A DNA stretch of 64,000 nucleotides from JAHZKN01 sp965250205 (GCA_965250205.1 CBDFNK010000022.1:124001-188000), one strand, 5' to 3'. Counted from the first letter of the stretch, positions 7,603 to 17,642 are shown. Translations and numbers: made by a program. The notes: generated by a model not told the origin, from the sequence alone.

Positions 7603-10226
7603 AGCTTCGCGCCATCCGTGTCAGGGACGTCAAAGGCTTTAGTTCTGTAGGCAAGGCAATCGAAGGTCTGGGCGATGGCCTAAATATACTTGCTGCGGAA
7701 AATGAATTTGGCAAGTCGACGCTGTTTGAAGCTTTGCGCGTCGTGCTCTTTGAAAAACACAATCGCCGCAACGCGCGCATTGAGGCTTTGCGCCCCTATG
7801 ACGCCAAGGGCGGTCCGACCGTTGAAGTTGACATCGAAACAGAGCGCGGCAGTTTTCGATTGCACAAACGGTTTTTGTCGCGTGCAACCGCATCTGTGAT
7901 TGATCTGGCAACGGGTCAAGCGATTGCATCAGGTGATGATGTGCAAGATTGGGTGTCTCACGTTCTTGGTGCGGACAAAGTGGATGACGGCCCGACAGGG
8001 TTGTTATGGGTGGAGCAGGGGAAATCACTCAACCAACCAGTGGCGACAGAGACTTCTGGTGCACTCCTCTCTGGATTGATTGAGCAAACTGTCAGCGAGG
8101 TAACCGGGGGTGCCCGCGTGCGCGCGGTCTTGTCTCGTGCCAACGCACAGTTGATGCAGATGATCACGGAGAAGAACCGGCAGCCAAAAGGACGCTATCG
8201 CGACGCACTGAAGGCCAGAGATGATCTTACAACGACAAACGCTGGTTACGAAGCACGCGTTCAAGACGCAGAAACGACGCGAGGAGAGCTGACGCGCCAA
8301 CAGAGCGAACTTGCCCAACTGGAGGACCCTCAGCGGGCTGGCGACCGTCAAAATGCACTCAAAGCTGCAACAGAAAAGTGGCTAAGTGCCCAGCAAATGA
8401 GCGCGCGGTTGGAAAGTCTCGATAGAGAAATACACCTCACTGAGCAAGCTCTATTGACGGACGGCAAAACCCTGAAAGATCTGGAACAGGCGCAAACGCA
8501 AGCGCGTTCTGATATCCAAGAAGTAGGCGTGCTGGCCAAAACCATTAATGCTCACGAAGAGACACTTAAAAAACATAGACAGCACTACGTTGCGAGTGTT
8601 GCAGCTGAAGACAAGCAGAAGACCGACACACGCGCGGCTAAAGCAGAACGTGAGGCTGTGCGACGGGCAGAAAAGGAACGCGCCGCTCAAGCCCGGCTGC
8701 AGACGGCGACATCAAAATTGAAAGCGGCTGAAGCCGTTAGCGAGGCGTATGCAGAGGCCATCAAGGTAGGCGACGCGATCGCGTTAGATCGAGCAGCGTT
8801 AGAAAACATAGAAAAACTTCGACTGGTCGCCGATCGGGCTGATGCGCGCCGAACGGCCGGGCAGGCAAAGGTTTCTGTCTCTTATGCGCAGGACGCTCAA
8901 AACAGGGTTCGAATTGACGGAAATGTGTTGGGCGACAACGAGGAGCGGCCCGTCGATGGTCGTCTCATACTTGATGTGGAAACGGTGGGGCGTATCACCA
9001 TTGATGCGGGCGCAGGTGCAGAACAGGCACGCGCGGAGCGTGCGGCAAAGGCAGCTCGGGATGCGTTCACTCAGGCGCTGTCAAAATTTGGGGTGACGTC
9101 AATGGCAAAGGCCCGCGATGCCCTGGAGAAAAAGACACAAGCGCAGGCGGAGGCTAAAACAAGACAAGCTGAGTTGCAGCGCATAGCGCCTGAGGGCGTG
9201 CAAAAGCTAAAAGAGGACTGTGCTGAGCTGTCACAACTGGTGGCTAAGGCGGTGGATGTGGATGCATTATCACTCGGTGAGGACGAGGCTGAAGCAAAAC
9301 TGCGTGTTTGTGAAGAGGCGCTGGAGGTGCGCCGCCAGGAACGTCACGACGCTGAGAATGTGGTCCGTTCTACTGAGCAGGTGTTGAGTGGGCTCAAAGC
9401 CGGCGAGGTAAGATTGCAAAACCAAATCGAAACGGTGCGCCAACGTTTTGGCGCCGATGACACATGGGAACGCCAGCGACTTGAATTGTCGAAGGTGCTG
9501 GCGAGCGCAAGAAAAGAACTGACAAAAAAAGCGTCAGAGAGAAGCAAGCTTCAACAACAAGCCGCAGGTCTTGAAGGCTTAGAGGCCGAAAAAGTGCGCT
9601 TGCAAGAGGCGGCTATAATAGACGGGCAACAGATTGTTGACCTGCAACATCAAACTGGTGCTTTGCTTGGAAAGCTTAGTGAGATCGACCGAGACGGTGT
9701 TGGTGAAAAGCTGGCTGAATCGCGAGGTTCACTTTCGCGCATTGAGGATGTGATTGCAGCACTTGAGAGCGAAAAACGTGCGCTCGAAATGTTGATTGAG
9801 ACGCTCGAAAAGGTCGAGGCAGAACAGCAGGATCAATTCTTCGCGCCAGTTATGGAAGAACTTCAACCGCTGTTGCATCAGGTCATGCCGGAAAGCGAAC
9901 TCAAGTTTGGCTCTAACTTTGCGCCCGATCAAATCATGCGTGATGGATTGGTAGAGTCCTTTGCCCACCTCAGTGGCGGCACGCGCGAGCAGATAGCCGT
10001 GCTTACCCGCCTGGCCTTTGCCAGATTGATGGCTCGCAAAGGGCGGCGCATGCCGGTTATTCTGGATGATGCCCTGGTTTATTCCGATGATGAACGCATT
10101 GCGCGTATGTTCGAGGCGCTTGCATTGGCGGCTAACGACATTCAGCTGATTGTGCTGACCTGTCGTCAAAAGACCTTTCAAGAACTCGGCGGAACCAAAC
10201 TCCGGCTGAGCGATTGGCAAAGTTGA
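7599..10226 (+). CDS. SbcC/Rad50/YhaN-like ATPase
   Basis: SMC-type ATPase of 875 residues, the expected partner of the upstream phosphoesterase in processing DNA ends. Walker A is AAENEFGKST at residues 32-41; the ABC signature LSGGTREQ lies near residue 790 and Walker B MPVILDDALVY about 25 residues later. Between them residues about 200-750 are Glu/Lys/Ala/Gln-rich and look like two long coiled-coil arms. I see no CxxC zinc-hook at the apex, unlike Rad50 and E. coli SbcC, so it is closer to YhaN or the large-ATPase subfamily. It starts inside the preceding gene (ATGA overlap) and ends at a terminator at 10240-10297. A DNA-repair role is established for the family; a defence role is possible but unsupported here. 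Confidence 0.86.
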   Translation: MKLRAIRVRDVKGFSSVGKAIEGLGDGLNILAAENEFGKSTLFEALRVVLFEKHNRRNARIEALRPYDAKGGPTVEVDIETERGSFRLHKRFLSRATASVIDLATGQAIASGDDVQDWVSHVLGADKVDDGPTGLLWVEQGKSLNQPVATETSGALLSGLIEQTVSEVTGGARVRAVLSRANAQLMQMITEKNRQPKGRYRDALKARDDLTTTNAGYEARVQDAETTRGELTRQQSELAQLEDPQRAGDRQNALKAATEKWLSAQQMSARLESLDREIHLTEQALLTDGKTLKDLEQAQTQARSDIQEVGVLAKTINAHEETLKKHRQHYVASVAAEDKQKTDTRAAKAEREAVRRAEKERAAQARLQTATSKLKAAEAVSEAYAEAIKVGDAIALDRAALENIEKLRLVADRADARRTAGQAKVSVSYAQDAQNRVRIDGNVLGDNEERPVDGRLILDVETVGRITIDAGAGAEQARAERAAKAARDAFTQALSKFGVTSMAKARDALEKKTQAQAEAKTRQAELQRIAPEGVQKLKEDCAELSQLVAKAVDVDALSLGEDEAEAKLRVCEEALEVRRQERHDAENVVRSTEQVLSGLKAGEVRLQNQIETVRQRFGADDTWERQRLELSKVLASARKELTKKASERSKLQQQAAGLEGLEAEKVRLQEAAIIDGQQIVDLQHQTGALLGKLSEIDRDGVGEKLAESRGSLSRIEDVIAALESEKRALEMLIETLEKVEAEQQDQFFAPVMEELQPLLHQVMPESELKFGSNFAPDQIMRDGLVESFAHLSGGTREQIAVLTRLAFARLMARKGRRMPVILDDALVYSDDERIARMFEALALAANDIQLIVLTCRQKTFQELGGTKLRLSDWQS

Positions 10227-10239
10227 TTAAAAGAGAAAA

Positions 10240-10297
10240 CCGCCCAAATCCAAAATTGGATTCAGGCGGCTGATCGTTTTGAGTTGTTTTTTGTTAT
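10240..10297 (+). terminator. Rho-independent terminator
   Basis: Hairpin CCGCC-CAA-ATCC with GGAT-TCA-GGCGG between 10240 and 10269, followed by T-rich sequence up to 10297. It ends the two-gene nuclease operon. Confidence 0.8.
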
Positions 10298-10323
10298 TCG
10301 ACAAACGGCACAGCGCATTTTGT

Positions 10324-10364
10324 CCTAGATCAACCTGCGAAAAGTTGGGTTCGACTTTGAGCAG
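10324..10364 (+). repeat. dispersed intergenic element, copy C (fragment)
   Basis: Only the left 41 bases of the element (CCTAGATCAACCTGCGAAAA and onward to TTGAGCAG) remain; similarity stops abruptly at 10364, and unrelated sequence leads into the IS66 remnant. It was probably truncated by rearrangement at this site. Confidence 0.85.
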
Positions 10365-10728
10365 GCTTGGCATCGAGTCGCTTCTGAGGAGCGTCCCAAG
10401 ACAAACGTATCAGTATATTTCAAACCATTTTTTAATCCAGCAGACGGCGAATGGAGTTTTCAGGGATGAGTTTTGATCTTCTAAGCGGATTGTTAGGGGG
10501 ACTCGCGCCTGATGGCGCGCGCATGTGTATGATAACGCATGACCTGAACATTCACGCTGCTTGGAGGGCAGCAGCATGACGCGATCACAAACTTTTTGTC
10601 GGTTTCTGACCGTTGCCTTGTACGCGCTTACAATACCGCAAGGCGGCCGCTTAATCTAACCAAACAGATGAGCCCGATACTCCGTTAAATCAGGCGCCAA
10701 TCTGTTCCAATTTATATGACGGGGGACA
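10365..10728. other. gene-free stretch before IS66 remnant
   Basis: No gene recognised. It joins the cut end of repeat copy C to the broken transposase. A segment near 10481 (TAAGCGGATTGTTAG) could be an eroded left end of the insertion sequence, but the match to an IS66 terminus is too weak to call. Confidence 0.35.
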
Positions 10729-11342
10729 GGCATCGACTTCTCAGGTTGGCTGCATGCCGATGGCTATGCAGGCTTTGAGGAGCTCTATCGGCGCGGCAAC
10801 GTCAAAGAAGTGGCTTGTCTTGCTCATATCCGTTGCAAAGCTTCTTTGACATCCACGCGGCGCAAGGATCGGGGATTGCCAAAGAAGCTCTGCAACGGAT
10901 TGCAACGCTCTACAAAATAGAAGCCAGCATCCGTGGCAAACCTCCCGATCAACGCAAATTCGCCAGACAAGAACCGGCGGCACCGCTCATCGACGACCTT
11001 GAAACTTGGCTGCATGCCCAGCTGACACAGATCTCGGGTAAGTCGGCCTTGGCTGGTGCAATCCGCTATGGCCTGACGCGTCTCAAACGGCTGCGGCCCT
11101 ATCTCGGAGATGGCCGTCTCAGCATCGACAACAACGCCGCCGAACGCGGCATGCGCAGCATAGCGATCGGGCGCAAAAACTACCTGTTCATGGGCTCGGA
11201 CCGGGGCGAAAAATCTGCTGCCATTGCCTACGCGCTGATTGAGACGGCCAAACTCAACGGCGTCGATCCGCAAGCTTGGTTGAGCGATGTTTTCACCCGC
11301 ATCGACGACCTGCTGCCCTGGCGGTATGCTCAGAAAAGCTGA
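10729..11342 (+). pseudogene. IS66-family transposase (TnpC) remnant
   Basis: C-terminal third of an IS66 TnpC transposase, broken. The first part reads GWLHADGYAGFEELY and then NVKEVACLAHI in one frame; near 10845 the frame shifts, and the remainder continues as FFDIHAAQGSG, the RLKRLRPYLGDGRLSIDNNAAERG catalytic-core segment split over several motifs, the GRKNYLFMGSDRG block and a normal C-terminus ending at 11342. More than half of the expected protein (about 500 residues) is missing upstream. TnpA and TnpB are absent. A possible right end, ACGGCGGACGCTCAC, lies at 11352-11366. The element cannot move by itself. It sits next to the truncated repeat copy C, marking a past rearrangement. Confidence 0.88.
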
Positions 11343-11503
11343 GCCGATGCAGACGGCGGACGCTCACGATTGAGCAACTTATACCCTAACTTCGGGAGCT
11401 TTTGGGGGTAAAGGTCCACTTGTGATGCCTTCATGGCATCGAAGAAAAGCTTTTCAGGTTTTTTGAGCGAACCAACGGCTTCCTTGCCCGACCAGATTAA
11501 CAC

Positions 11504-13678
11504 CTACTCAGCGGCATCTTTTGCATAGCCCAATTTTTGACTGAGCTCTTCGATCAGTTTGGCCGCCGCTTCCGGGATGTTGGTGCCGGGGCCGAACACG
11601 GCTTGGGCACCAGCTTTGTGCAAGGCGTCATGGTCTGAGGGTGGGATCACACCGCCAACAACAATCATGATGTCATCGCGGCCTTCGGCTTTAAGAGCAG
11701 CTTTCAAATCAGGTACCAACGTCAAGTGGCCTGCGGTCAGAGACGACACACCAATGATGTGGACATCATTTTCAACCGCTTGGCGGGCGGCTTCCTCCGG
11801 CGTTGCAAACAGAGGCCCGATATCGACGTCGAACCCGAGGTCTGCAAACGCTGATGCGATGACTTTTTGACCGCGGTCATGACCATCCTGGCCCATTTTG
11901 GCGATCAGAATGCGGGGCCGGCGGCCATCGTTTTTGTCGAACGCTTCGACCAGGCTCTGAACCCGTTGCACATTGCTGTTCATGTTGCCAGCCTCCGATC
12001 TGTAAACGCCTGAGATGGTTCGAATTTCGGCGCGGTGACGTGTGAACACAGATTCCATGGCGTCCGACATTTCACCAACCGTTGCCATGGTCCGGGCGGC
12101 TTTCACGCAGAGATCAAGCAGATTGCCATCGCTGGCCGCACCATTGGTGAGCGCGGTAAGCGCTGCTTGCGCCTTCTCCTCATCGCGCTCGGCGCGCAGA
12201 CGCTCAAGTTTGGCGAGTTGTTGATTGCGCACGGACTGATTGTCGACTTTCAAGAGTTCAATATCGGCTTCATCGTTGATGCGGAACTTATTGACGCCAA
12301 CGATCGTTTGCGTACCGGAGTCGATGCGGGCTTGTGTACGGGCTGCGGCTTCCTCAATGCGCATCTTCGGAATACCAGCAGCAATGGCCTTGGCCATGCC
12401 ACCGAGCTCTTCAATTTCGCGCATATGCAGCTGGGCTTTTTCTGCCAGTTCGTAGGTCAGACGCTCGATAAAGTGGCTGCCGCCCCACGGGTCAATCACG
12501 CGGCTGGTGCCGGTTTCTTGTTGCAGCAAAAGCTGTGTGTTGCGGGCGATGCGTGCGGAAAAGTCTGTCGGCAGTGCAATCGCTTCATCAAGCCCGTTGG
12601 TATGCAGGGACTGGGTGTGTCCCTGTGTGGCCGCCATGGCCTCAACACACGTCCTAACAGCGTTGTTGAAGATGTCCTGTGCGGTCAGCGACCAGCCTGA
12701 GGTCTGGCTATGGGTGCGCAGAGAAAGCGAGCGTGGATCCTTTGGACTAAACTCCTCCTTGATGAGTTTGGCCCATAACATGCGCGCCGCGCGCATCTTG
12801 GCGATTTCTGTATAGAAATTCATGCCGATGGCCCAGAAGAACGATAAGCGTGGTGCAAACTTATCGATATCAAGGCCAGCTTCAACGCCAGCACGCGCAT
12901 ACTCAATGCCATCAGCCAGTGTGTAGGCAAGTTCCAGGTCGGCCGTCGCACCGGCTTCCTGCATGTGATAGCCGGAAATTGAAATTGAATTGAACTTTGG
13001 CATGTTGGTTGATGTGTAAGCGAAGATATCCGAGACAATGCGCATCGAAGGCGCGGGCGGATAAATGTAGGTGTTGCGCACCATAAACTCTTTCAGAATG
13101 TCATTCTGAATTGTGCCGGCAAGCTTTTCCGGTGGGACGCCTTGTTCTTCGCCTGCAACGATGAACAAAGCGAGGATCGGCAACACGGCACCGTTCATGG
13201 TCATCGAGACGGTCATGTCCTGCAACGGAATAGCGTCAAACAGGGTGCGCATGTCGTAGATGGAATCGATGGCGACACCAGCCATGCCGACATCGCCTTT
13301 GACACGCGGATGATCACTGTCATAGCCACGGTGCGTGGCGAGATCAAAAGCAACAGAGAGACCTTTTTGGCCAGCTGCAATGTTGCGCCGATAAAAGGCA
13401 TTGGAATCTTCAGCCGTTGAAAATCCGGCGTATTGGCGAATGGTCCATGGTTTGGTGACATACATGGTCGGGTAAGGACCACGCAAATAGGGGGCGATGC
13501 CGGGCCAAGTTTCCAGATAGTCCAGGCCGTTGCTATCTGCGCCAGTGTAACTCGGTTTTACTTGAATGCCTTCTGGCGTCGTCCAGTTTGAGCCATTGGG
13601 CGGGCTCTGAGCCACAGCACGGGATGAAGCCTCTGTGCTGGCGAGAGGAACCTCGGTAAAATCTGGTAAAGTCGTCAT
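11504..13678 (-). CDS. mutB: methylmalonyl-CoA mutase large (catalytic, B12-binding) subunit
   Basis: Large subunit of adenosylcobalamin-dependent methylmalonyl-CoA mutase, interconverting (R)-methylmalonyl-CoA and succinyl-CoA in propionate or ethylmalonyl-CoA metabolism. It is 724 residues, typical. The N-terminal TIM-barrel carries the substrate-channel block RGPYPTMYVTKPWTIRQYAG; the C-terminal cobalamin domain has GQDGHDRG with the lower axial ligand His600, then SSLTAGH and VVGGVIP. The start at 13678 (MTTLPDF) has a GAAGAG upstream; the frame is open 15 codons further but that extension is not family-like. It follows mutA by 95 bases on the same strand. The GTPase chaperone meaB is at 40704-41705, separated from the mutase genes. 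Confidence 0.96.
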   Translation of the reverse strand: MTTLPDFTEVPLASTEASSRAVAQSPPNGSNWTTPEGIQVKPSYTGADSNGLDYLETWPGIAPYLRGPYPTMYVTKPWTIRQYAGFSTAEDSNAFYRRNIAAGQKGLSVAFDLATHRGYDSDHPRVKGDVGMAGVAIDSIYDMRTLFDAIPLQDMTVSMTMNGAVLPILALFIVAGEEQGVPPEKLAGTIQNDILKEFMVRNTYIYPPAPSMRIVSDIFAYTSTNMPKFNSISISGYHMQEAGATADLELAYTLADGIEYARAGVEAGLDIDKFAPRLSFFWAIGMNFYTEIAKMRAARMLWAKLIKEEFSPKDPRSLSLRTHSQTSGWSLTAQDIFNNAVRTCVEAMAATQGHTQSLHTNGLDEAIALPTDFSARIARNTQLLLQQETGTSRVIDPWGGSHFIERLTYELAEKAQLHMREIEELGGMAKAIAAGIPKMRIEEAAARTQARIDSGTQTIVGVNKFRINDEADIELLKVDNQSVRNQQLAKLERLRAERDEEKAQAALTALTNGAASDGNLLDLCVKAARTMATVGEMSDAMESVFTRHRAEIRTISGVYRSEAGNMNSNVQRVQSLVEAFDKNDGRRPRILIAKMGQDGHDRGQKVIASAFADLGFDVDIGPLFATPEEAARQAVENDVHIIGVSSLTAGHLTLVPDLKAALKAEGRDDIMIVVGGVIPPSDHDALHKAGAQAVFGPGTNIPEAAAKLIEELSQKLGYAKDAAE

Positions 13679-13773
13679 GGGCTCTTCACATCGCTTTCGT
13701 TCGTCATAAGTGCAGGTGAGCAAACTGTATTTGAAGTGCTTTGTCAGTGCTCGGTGCGGGTGTTGGTTGTCAT

Positions 13774-15684
13774 TTATCCTGTTTTCTTCAGCAGGTCTTG
13801 AAGCGTGGAGACGACGTTGAGGCCCGCATACAGGAATTGGTCAACGCCTGCGTGTTTGTAGGTGGCTTCCGCGTCGCCGGGTTTGCCCGCCATTAAAATA
13901 AGGTTTGCTCCTGCCGCCTTGAGTGCTTTAGCGGTTGCTTCTGCGTGATTCGCATAAAGGGCATCAGAGGAACAAATACATGCGGCTTTGGCACCGGAAC
14001 TTTTAAACGCACCAACAGCGGCATCGGCATTTTTGAAACCATCGTTTGTCAAAGCTTCAATGCCGCCGGCTGCCAGAAGGTTTTTTATCCAGGTTGAGCG
14101 TGCGTTGTGATCGGCAATCTGCCCAATGTTGGCCAGGAAAATTTGCGGTGCAGTGCCGTTTGATTGAGCAAGACGATCAGCATCATCGCGCAATGCCTCA
14201 TAGGCTTGGGCAAAGCGGTGTGGGCGTAGCGGTGTGATATCCTCTTTGGCTGATGTGGTCTTTGTTGCAGGCCATGGTTCAGTCGTCACTCCATCATCAC
14301 CGAGAATTGGGAACTCAGAAACACCGGTCAGTGCAATTTTGCGTCTGGCGATGTCGACATCGCGTTTAGTGCGCACGTCAGCGATCTCGCTTTGCAGAGT
14401 GCCTGCCTTCAGCGCTGCAACTAAGCCCCCTTGGCGTTCAATATCTTGAAATTTGCGCCAAGCAACCTCGGCTAAATCACTGGTGAGTTTTTCAACATAC
14501 CAAGAGCCGCCAGCTGGATCGATAACACGGCCCAAGGACGCTTCTTCCTGACACACAATCTGTGTATTGCGCGCGATACGGCGTGTAAATAGGTCCGGTT
14601 GGCCAAGGGTCCATGTAAACGGGTGAACGGTGATGGCTTCACTGCCTGCAAAGGCGGCCGCTGCGCAGGCAACGGTCGTGCGCAGTATGTTGGTCCACGG
14701 GTCGCGCTTGGCGAGCATGCGTTCGGATGTGCGTGCCGTGATATGCAGCGTTGTTAGTGTATCTTTGTCAACGCCGGATACGTCCCCGATACGGCAGATG
14801 ATGCGGCGTGCGGCGCGCAGCTTTGCTAACGAGGTGAAGATGTCATCGTCGGTTGCGAACGTGAAGGCGATTTGTGCAAATGCATCTGTTGGGGAAACAT
14901 CTGCGTGTTCGAATGCCTTGAGATAGGCAACCAGGCTACTGGCAGCGAAGGCAAGTTCCTGGCCCTCACTGGCACCTGCTTCATGAGGTATGGTCGCATC
15001 GACATGGATCGTGCGCATTTTTGGCGCCGTCGCATGGGCGTCATTCGCGATTGTGATCGCTGATTTGAGTGCAGCGTCCAAGCCCTCATCCAGTTGCCCC
15101 GAACGCGCCCAGTTGCCAATCGGGTCCATATTGAGATGCGCACAAACTTTTTGTTGATCTGTGCCAAGGCCAGGAAGGGCGGCGAGCACCAGTTTGGCCG
15201 TCGCAATGTCATTGAGACCGGCTTTGATTTGGATTGGTGCGTAATCGAGATAGGCGCCAGTGAGTGCGCTGATAACATCTGCACTTGAGGTGAGCTTGAC
15301 GCCCGGCACGCCAGGACTTGCTACTTGCAACACGATGCCATTACTACCCTCTTCCAACTCGTCAAGTAGGGTGCGGTTGGCGCTTTGAGGATCGGCGTCC
15401 GTCACGAGTTGGTGAATTTGCCAACCGAGTCCTTCAACGTCACTCTTGGTGCCGCGTGTATACGGGGCTTCACCTGGAGAAGCATCTGCGGCCTGATTTT
15501 TATCGCGGGCGTAAATCGGTTCGATACGAATGCCATCAGTCGTTGTGGCCACCATGCGCTTTTCGAAAGCAGCACCTTTCAGTGCCTTTTCAACTAAGTC
15601 CCGCCATGCGGTGCGGTCGGTGCCCTCGAAGGCGCTGGCCAGCGCCTTGAGTGCGGTGGTCGGTGTTGCGGAAGTGTCAGTCAT
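13774..15684 (-). CDS. mutA: methylmalonyl-CoA mutase small subunit
   Basis: Non-catalytic small subunit of methylmalonyl-CoA mutase, 636 residues. It aligns in plan with mutB (barrel, then a flavodoxin-like C-terminal domain) but lacks the DxHxxG cobalamin motif: the equivalent region reads IGQIADHNARSTW, so it cannot ligate B12. It forms the alpha-beta dimer with MutB. It is the first gene of a two-gene operon and is transcribed divergently from the HerA-like gene, with 345 bases between them. No cobalamin riboswitch was recognised upstream. Heterodimeric mutases are common in Rhizobiales-type bacteria and actinobacteria. Confidence 0.94.
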   Translation of the reverse strand: MTDTSATPTTALKALASAFEGTDRTAWRDLVEKALKGAAFEKRMVATTTDGIRIEPIYARDKNQAADASPGEAPYTRGTKSDVEGLGWQIHQLVTDADPQSANRTLLDELEEGSNGIVLQVASPGVPGVKLTSSADVISALTGAYLDYAPIQIKAGLNDIATAKLVLAALPGLGTDQQKVCAHLNMDPIGNWARSGQLDEGLDAALKSAITIANDAHATAPKMRTIHVDATIPHEAGASEGQELAFAASSLVAYLKAFEHADVSPTDAFAQIAFTFATDDDIFTSLAKLRAARRIICRIGDVSGVDKDTLTTLHITARTSERMLAKRDPWTNILRTTVACAAAAFAGSEAITVHPFTWTLGQPDLFTRRIARNTQIVCQEEASLGRVIDPAGGSWYVEKLTSDLAEVAWRKFQDIERQGGLVAALKAGTLQSEIADVRTKRDVDIARRKIALTGVSEFPILGDDGVTTEPWPATKTTSAKEDITPLRPHRFAQAYEALRDDADRLAQSNGTAPQIFLANIGQIADHNARSTWIKNLLAAGGIEALTNDGFKNADAAVGAFKSSGAKAACICSSDALYANHAEATAKALKAAGANLILMAGKPGDAEATYKHAGVDQFLYAGLNVVSTLQDLLKKTG

Positions 15685-16029
15685 TAGGGTCCGAAATGCC
15701 TCAGGTCTTTGAAAGTCCGATTACTCGTTTTTTATAGGGTCTTGAGGGCGTTAACGCACGCAGAAAAAGGACGAGTAGTGTCGCGGGTTAAATGTCATGG
15801 AGGTGGCTGCGGGGTGGCTGCGGAAAACTGGACAAAGGACAGTTTTAACGGCCCCAAACAGTTATCCCCATACTTGCTGGGCAATCCAGCAGGGGCATGG
15901 CAAAACTTGGGTGCATTGAGGGGGGAATCGGGTGATTCCTGCCCGACGAGGCATGGCACCTGCGGGCCACGCCAGCACAGCCTTCGGGCTTAAGGGTAAA
16001 TGACGCCTTCGGGCGAAGGGATGGGACAC
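15685..16029. promoter_or_regulatory. divergent promoter region, mutA / HerA-like gene
   Basis: A 345-base divergent intergenic region. It holds a perfect 10-bp palindrome GCGTTAACGC at 15748-15757, which could be an operator, a direct repeat of GTGGCTGCGG around 15803-15823, and two GCCTTCGGGC hairpin-like copies near 15980 and 16009 just before the HerA-like start. Individual promoter elements could not be assigned with confidence. Confidence 0.45.
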
Positions 16030-17586
16030 ATGACCGAGTCCGTGCTTCAGGACGACAAGATCTTCATCGGTAAGAGCACAAAGCCGGAATATCTGCGACT
16101 CAAACTTGCCAATCGACATGGGCTTATCACCGGCGCAACCGGTACTGGTAAGACCGTCACCTTGCAGAACCTGGCAGAAGGATTCTCTGCTGCAGGTGTG
16201 CCGGTGTTTGCCGCTGATATCAAAGGCGACCTGTGTGGCCTTGCTGCGGTTGGTAAAGAAAAAGGCTTCATCGCCAAACGCGCAAAAGTTGTCGGTCTTG
16301 AAAATGACTTTCAATACCGTGCTTACCCGTGCGTGTTCTGGGATGTGTTTGGCGATCTTGGCCATCCCATTCGTGCAACGCCTTTGGACATGGGCCCATT
16401 GTTGCTTGCGCGTATGTTGGAACTCAATGAAGTGCAGGAAGGCGTTTTGAACATTGCCTTTCGCGTGGCGGCAGATGAAAAGATGCCGATCCTGGATATG
16501 AAGGATTTGCGTTCATTGATCGTCAATATTGCTGAGCGCTCAAAAGAAATCGGCACCAAGTATGGCAACGTGGCAACGGCTTCTGTCGGCGCTATTCAAC
16601 GTCGTCTGTTGGTGCTCGAAGATCAGGGCGGTGACCGCTTCTTTGGTGAGCCCGCACTTGATATTCAAGACTTCATGCGCTTAGCGCCTGATGGGCGTGG
16701 CGTCATCAATGTATTGGCTGCCGACCAGTTGATGCAGAAACCTCGCCTTTATGCAACGTTCCTATTGTGGATGCTGACCCGGTTATGGCAGACGATGCCG
16801 GAAGTGGGCGATCAAGACAAACCCAAGCTGGTGTACTTCTTTGACGAAGCCCACTTGTTGTTTGATAGTGCGCCGGGCGCGCTGCTGGATCAGATTGAAC
16901 AGATTGCGCGGCTCATTCGTTCCAAGGGCGTTGGCGTTTACTTTATCACCCAGAACCCGCTTGATGTGCCAGATACAGTATCAGCTCAGCTTGGTAACCG
17001 TATCCAACACGCCTTGCGGGCCTATACCCCACGTGAACAAAAAGCAGTGCGCGCCGCTGCCACCACATTCCGACAAAACCCTGATCTGGATACCGAGAAG
17101 GTCATCAAGGAACTTGAGGTGGGTGAAGCACTCGTCTCAATGCTTGAAAATAAGGGCGAACCGTCGATGGTGCAGCGGACTTTAATCCGTCCACCCGAAA
17201 GTCAAATCGGACCTTTGACGTCAGATGAGCGTCGCGGTGTGATTGAGTACTCTCCGTACTATGGCAAGTATGAGGATGTCATTGACCGCGAAAGCGCCCA
17301 TGAAATTTTGAAAAAGCGCACGGATGCAGCTGCCAAAGCAGCGGCCGAACAAGCTGCGCGTGAAGCCAAAGAACGTGGCGAAGAAGCTGAAGCCGATGCA
17401 GGTGGCGGCAGTTGGGCCGACGTCATCATGGGTGGTCCTAAACCAAAATCTCGTCGTCGTAGTCGTGGTCGCCGGCGTCAAGGCATGGGTGGTATGATTG
17501 GCCGCGAATTGCAGCGCTCCATTTCACGCACCATCGCGTCGACGATTAAACGCACGATTATGAATTCGTTGGGCGGTAGACGCTAA
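16030..17586 (+). CDS. HerA-like ATPase, DUF853 (YjgR) family
   Basis: Cytosolic P-loop ATPase of 518 residues in the HerA/FtsK superfamily, DUF853 branch. Walker A is GATGTGKT at residues 35-42; Walker B with the catalytic glutamate is LVYFFDEAHLLF near 268-279; a QNP/LGNRIQHALRAYTP block corresponds to the arginine-finger region of the family. The C-terminus is Ala/Glu-rich then strongly basic (RRRSRGRRRQ) and may bind nucleic acid. Of three in-frame ATGs (16000, 16021, 16030) the last is preferred because GAAGGG at 16015-16020 is spaced nine bases from it and family members begin near this point. The cellular role of YjgR-type proteins is not established. A bidirectional terminator follows. 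Confidence 0.88.
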   Translation: MTESVLQDDKIFIGKSTKPEYLRLKLANRHGLITGATGTGKTVTLQNLAEGFSAAGVPVFAADIKGDLCGLAAVGKEKGFIAKRAKVVGLENDFQYRAYPCVFWDVFGDLGHPIRATPLDMGPLLLARMLELNEVQEGVLNIAFRVAADEKMPILDMKDLRSLIVNIAERSKEIGTKYGNVATASVGAIQRRLLVLEDQGGDRFFGEPALDIQDFMRLAPDGRGVINVLAADQLMQKPRLYATFLLWMLTRLWQTMPEVGDQDKPKLVYFFDEAHLLFDSAPGALLDQIEQIARLIRSKGVGVYFITQNPLDVPDTVSAQLGNRIQHALRAYTPREQKAVRAAATTFRQNPDLDTEKVIKELEVGEALVSMLENKGEPSMVQRTLIRPPESQIGPLTSDERRGVIEYSPYYGKYEDVIDRESAHEILKKRTDAAAKAAAEQAAREAKERGEEAEADAGGGSWADVIMGGPKPKSRRRSRGRRRQGMGGMIGRELQRSISRTIASTIKRTIMNSLGGRR

Positions 17587-17642
17587 CGAGCTTGTTCTAC
17601 ACGCGCGCTGTCACGGCACAATGTGCGACGCAGTTGAAACCA

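Noticed and set aside
10279..10476. Small ORF across repeat copy C
   Set aside because: It is made partly of the dispersed element, and similar short frames occur in other copies; no ribosome site.
12035..12700. 221-codon plus-strand frame opposite mutB
   Set aside because: It is antisense to a clear, full-length mutB; no ribosome site or family match.
15685..16029. Cobalamin riboswitch before mutA
   Set aside because: No B12-box-like core was recognised in the divergent region; a covariance search would be needed to settle it.
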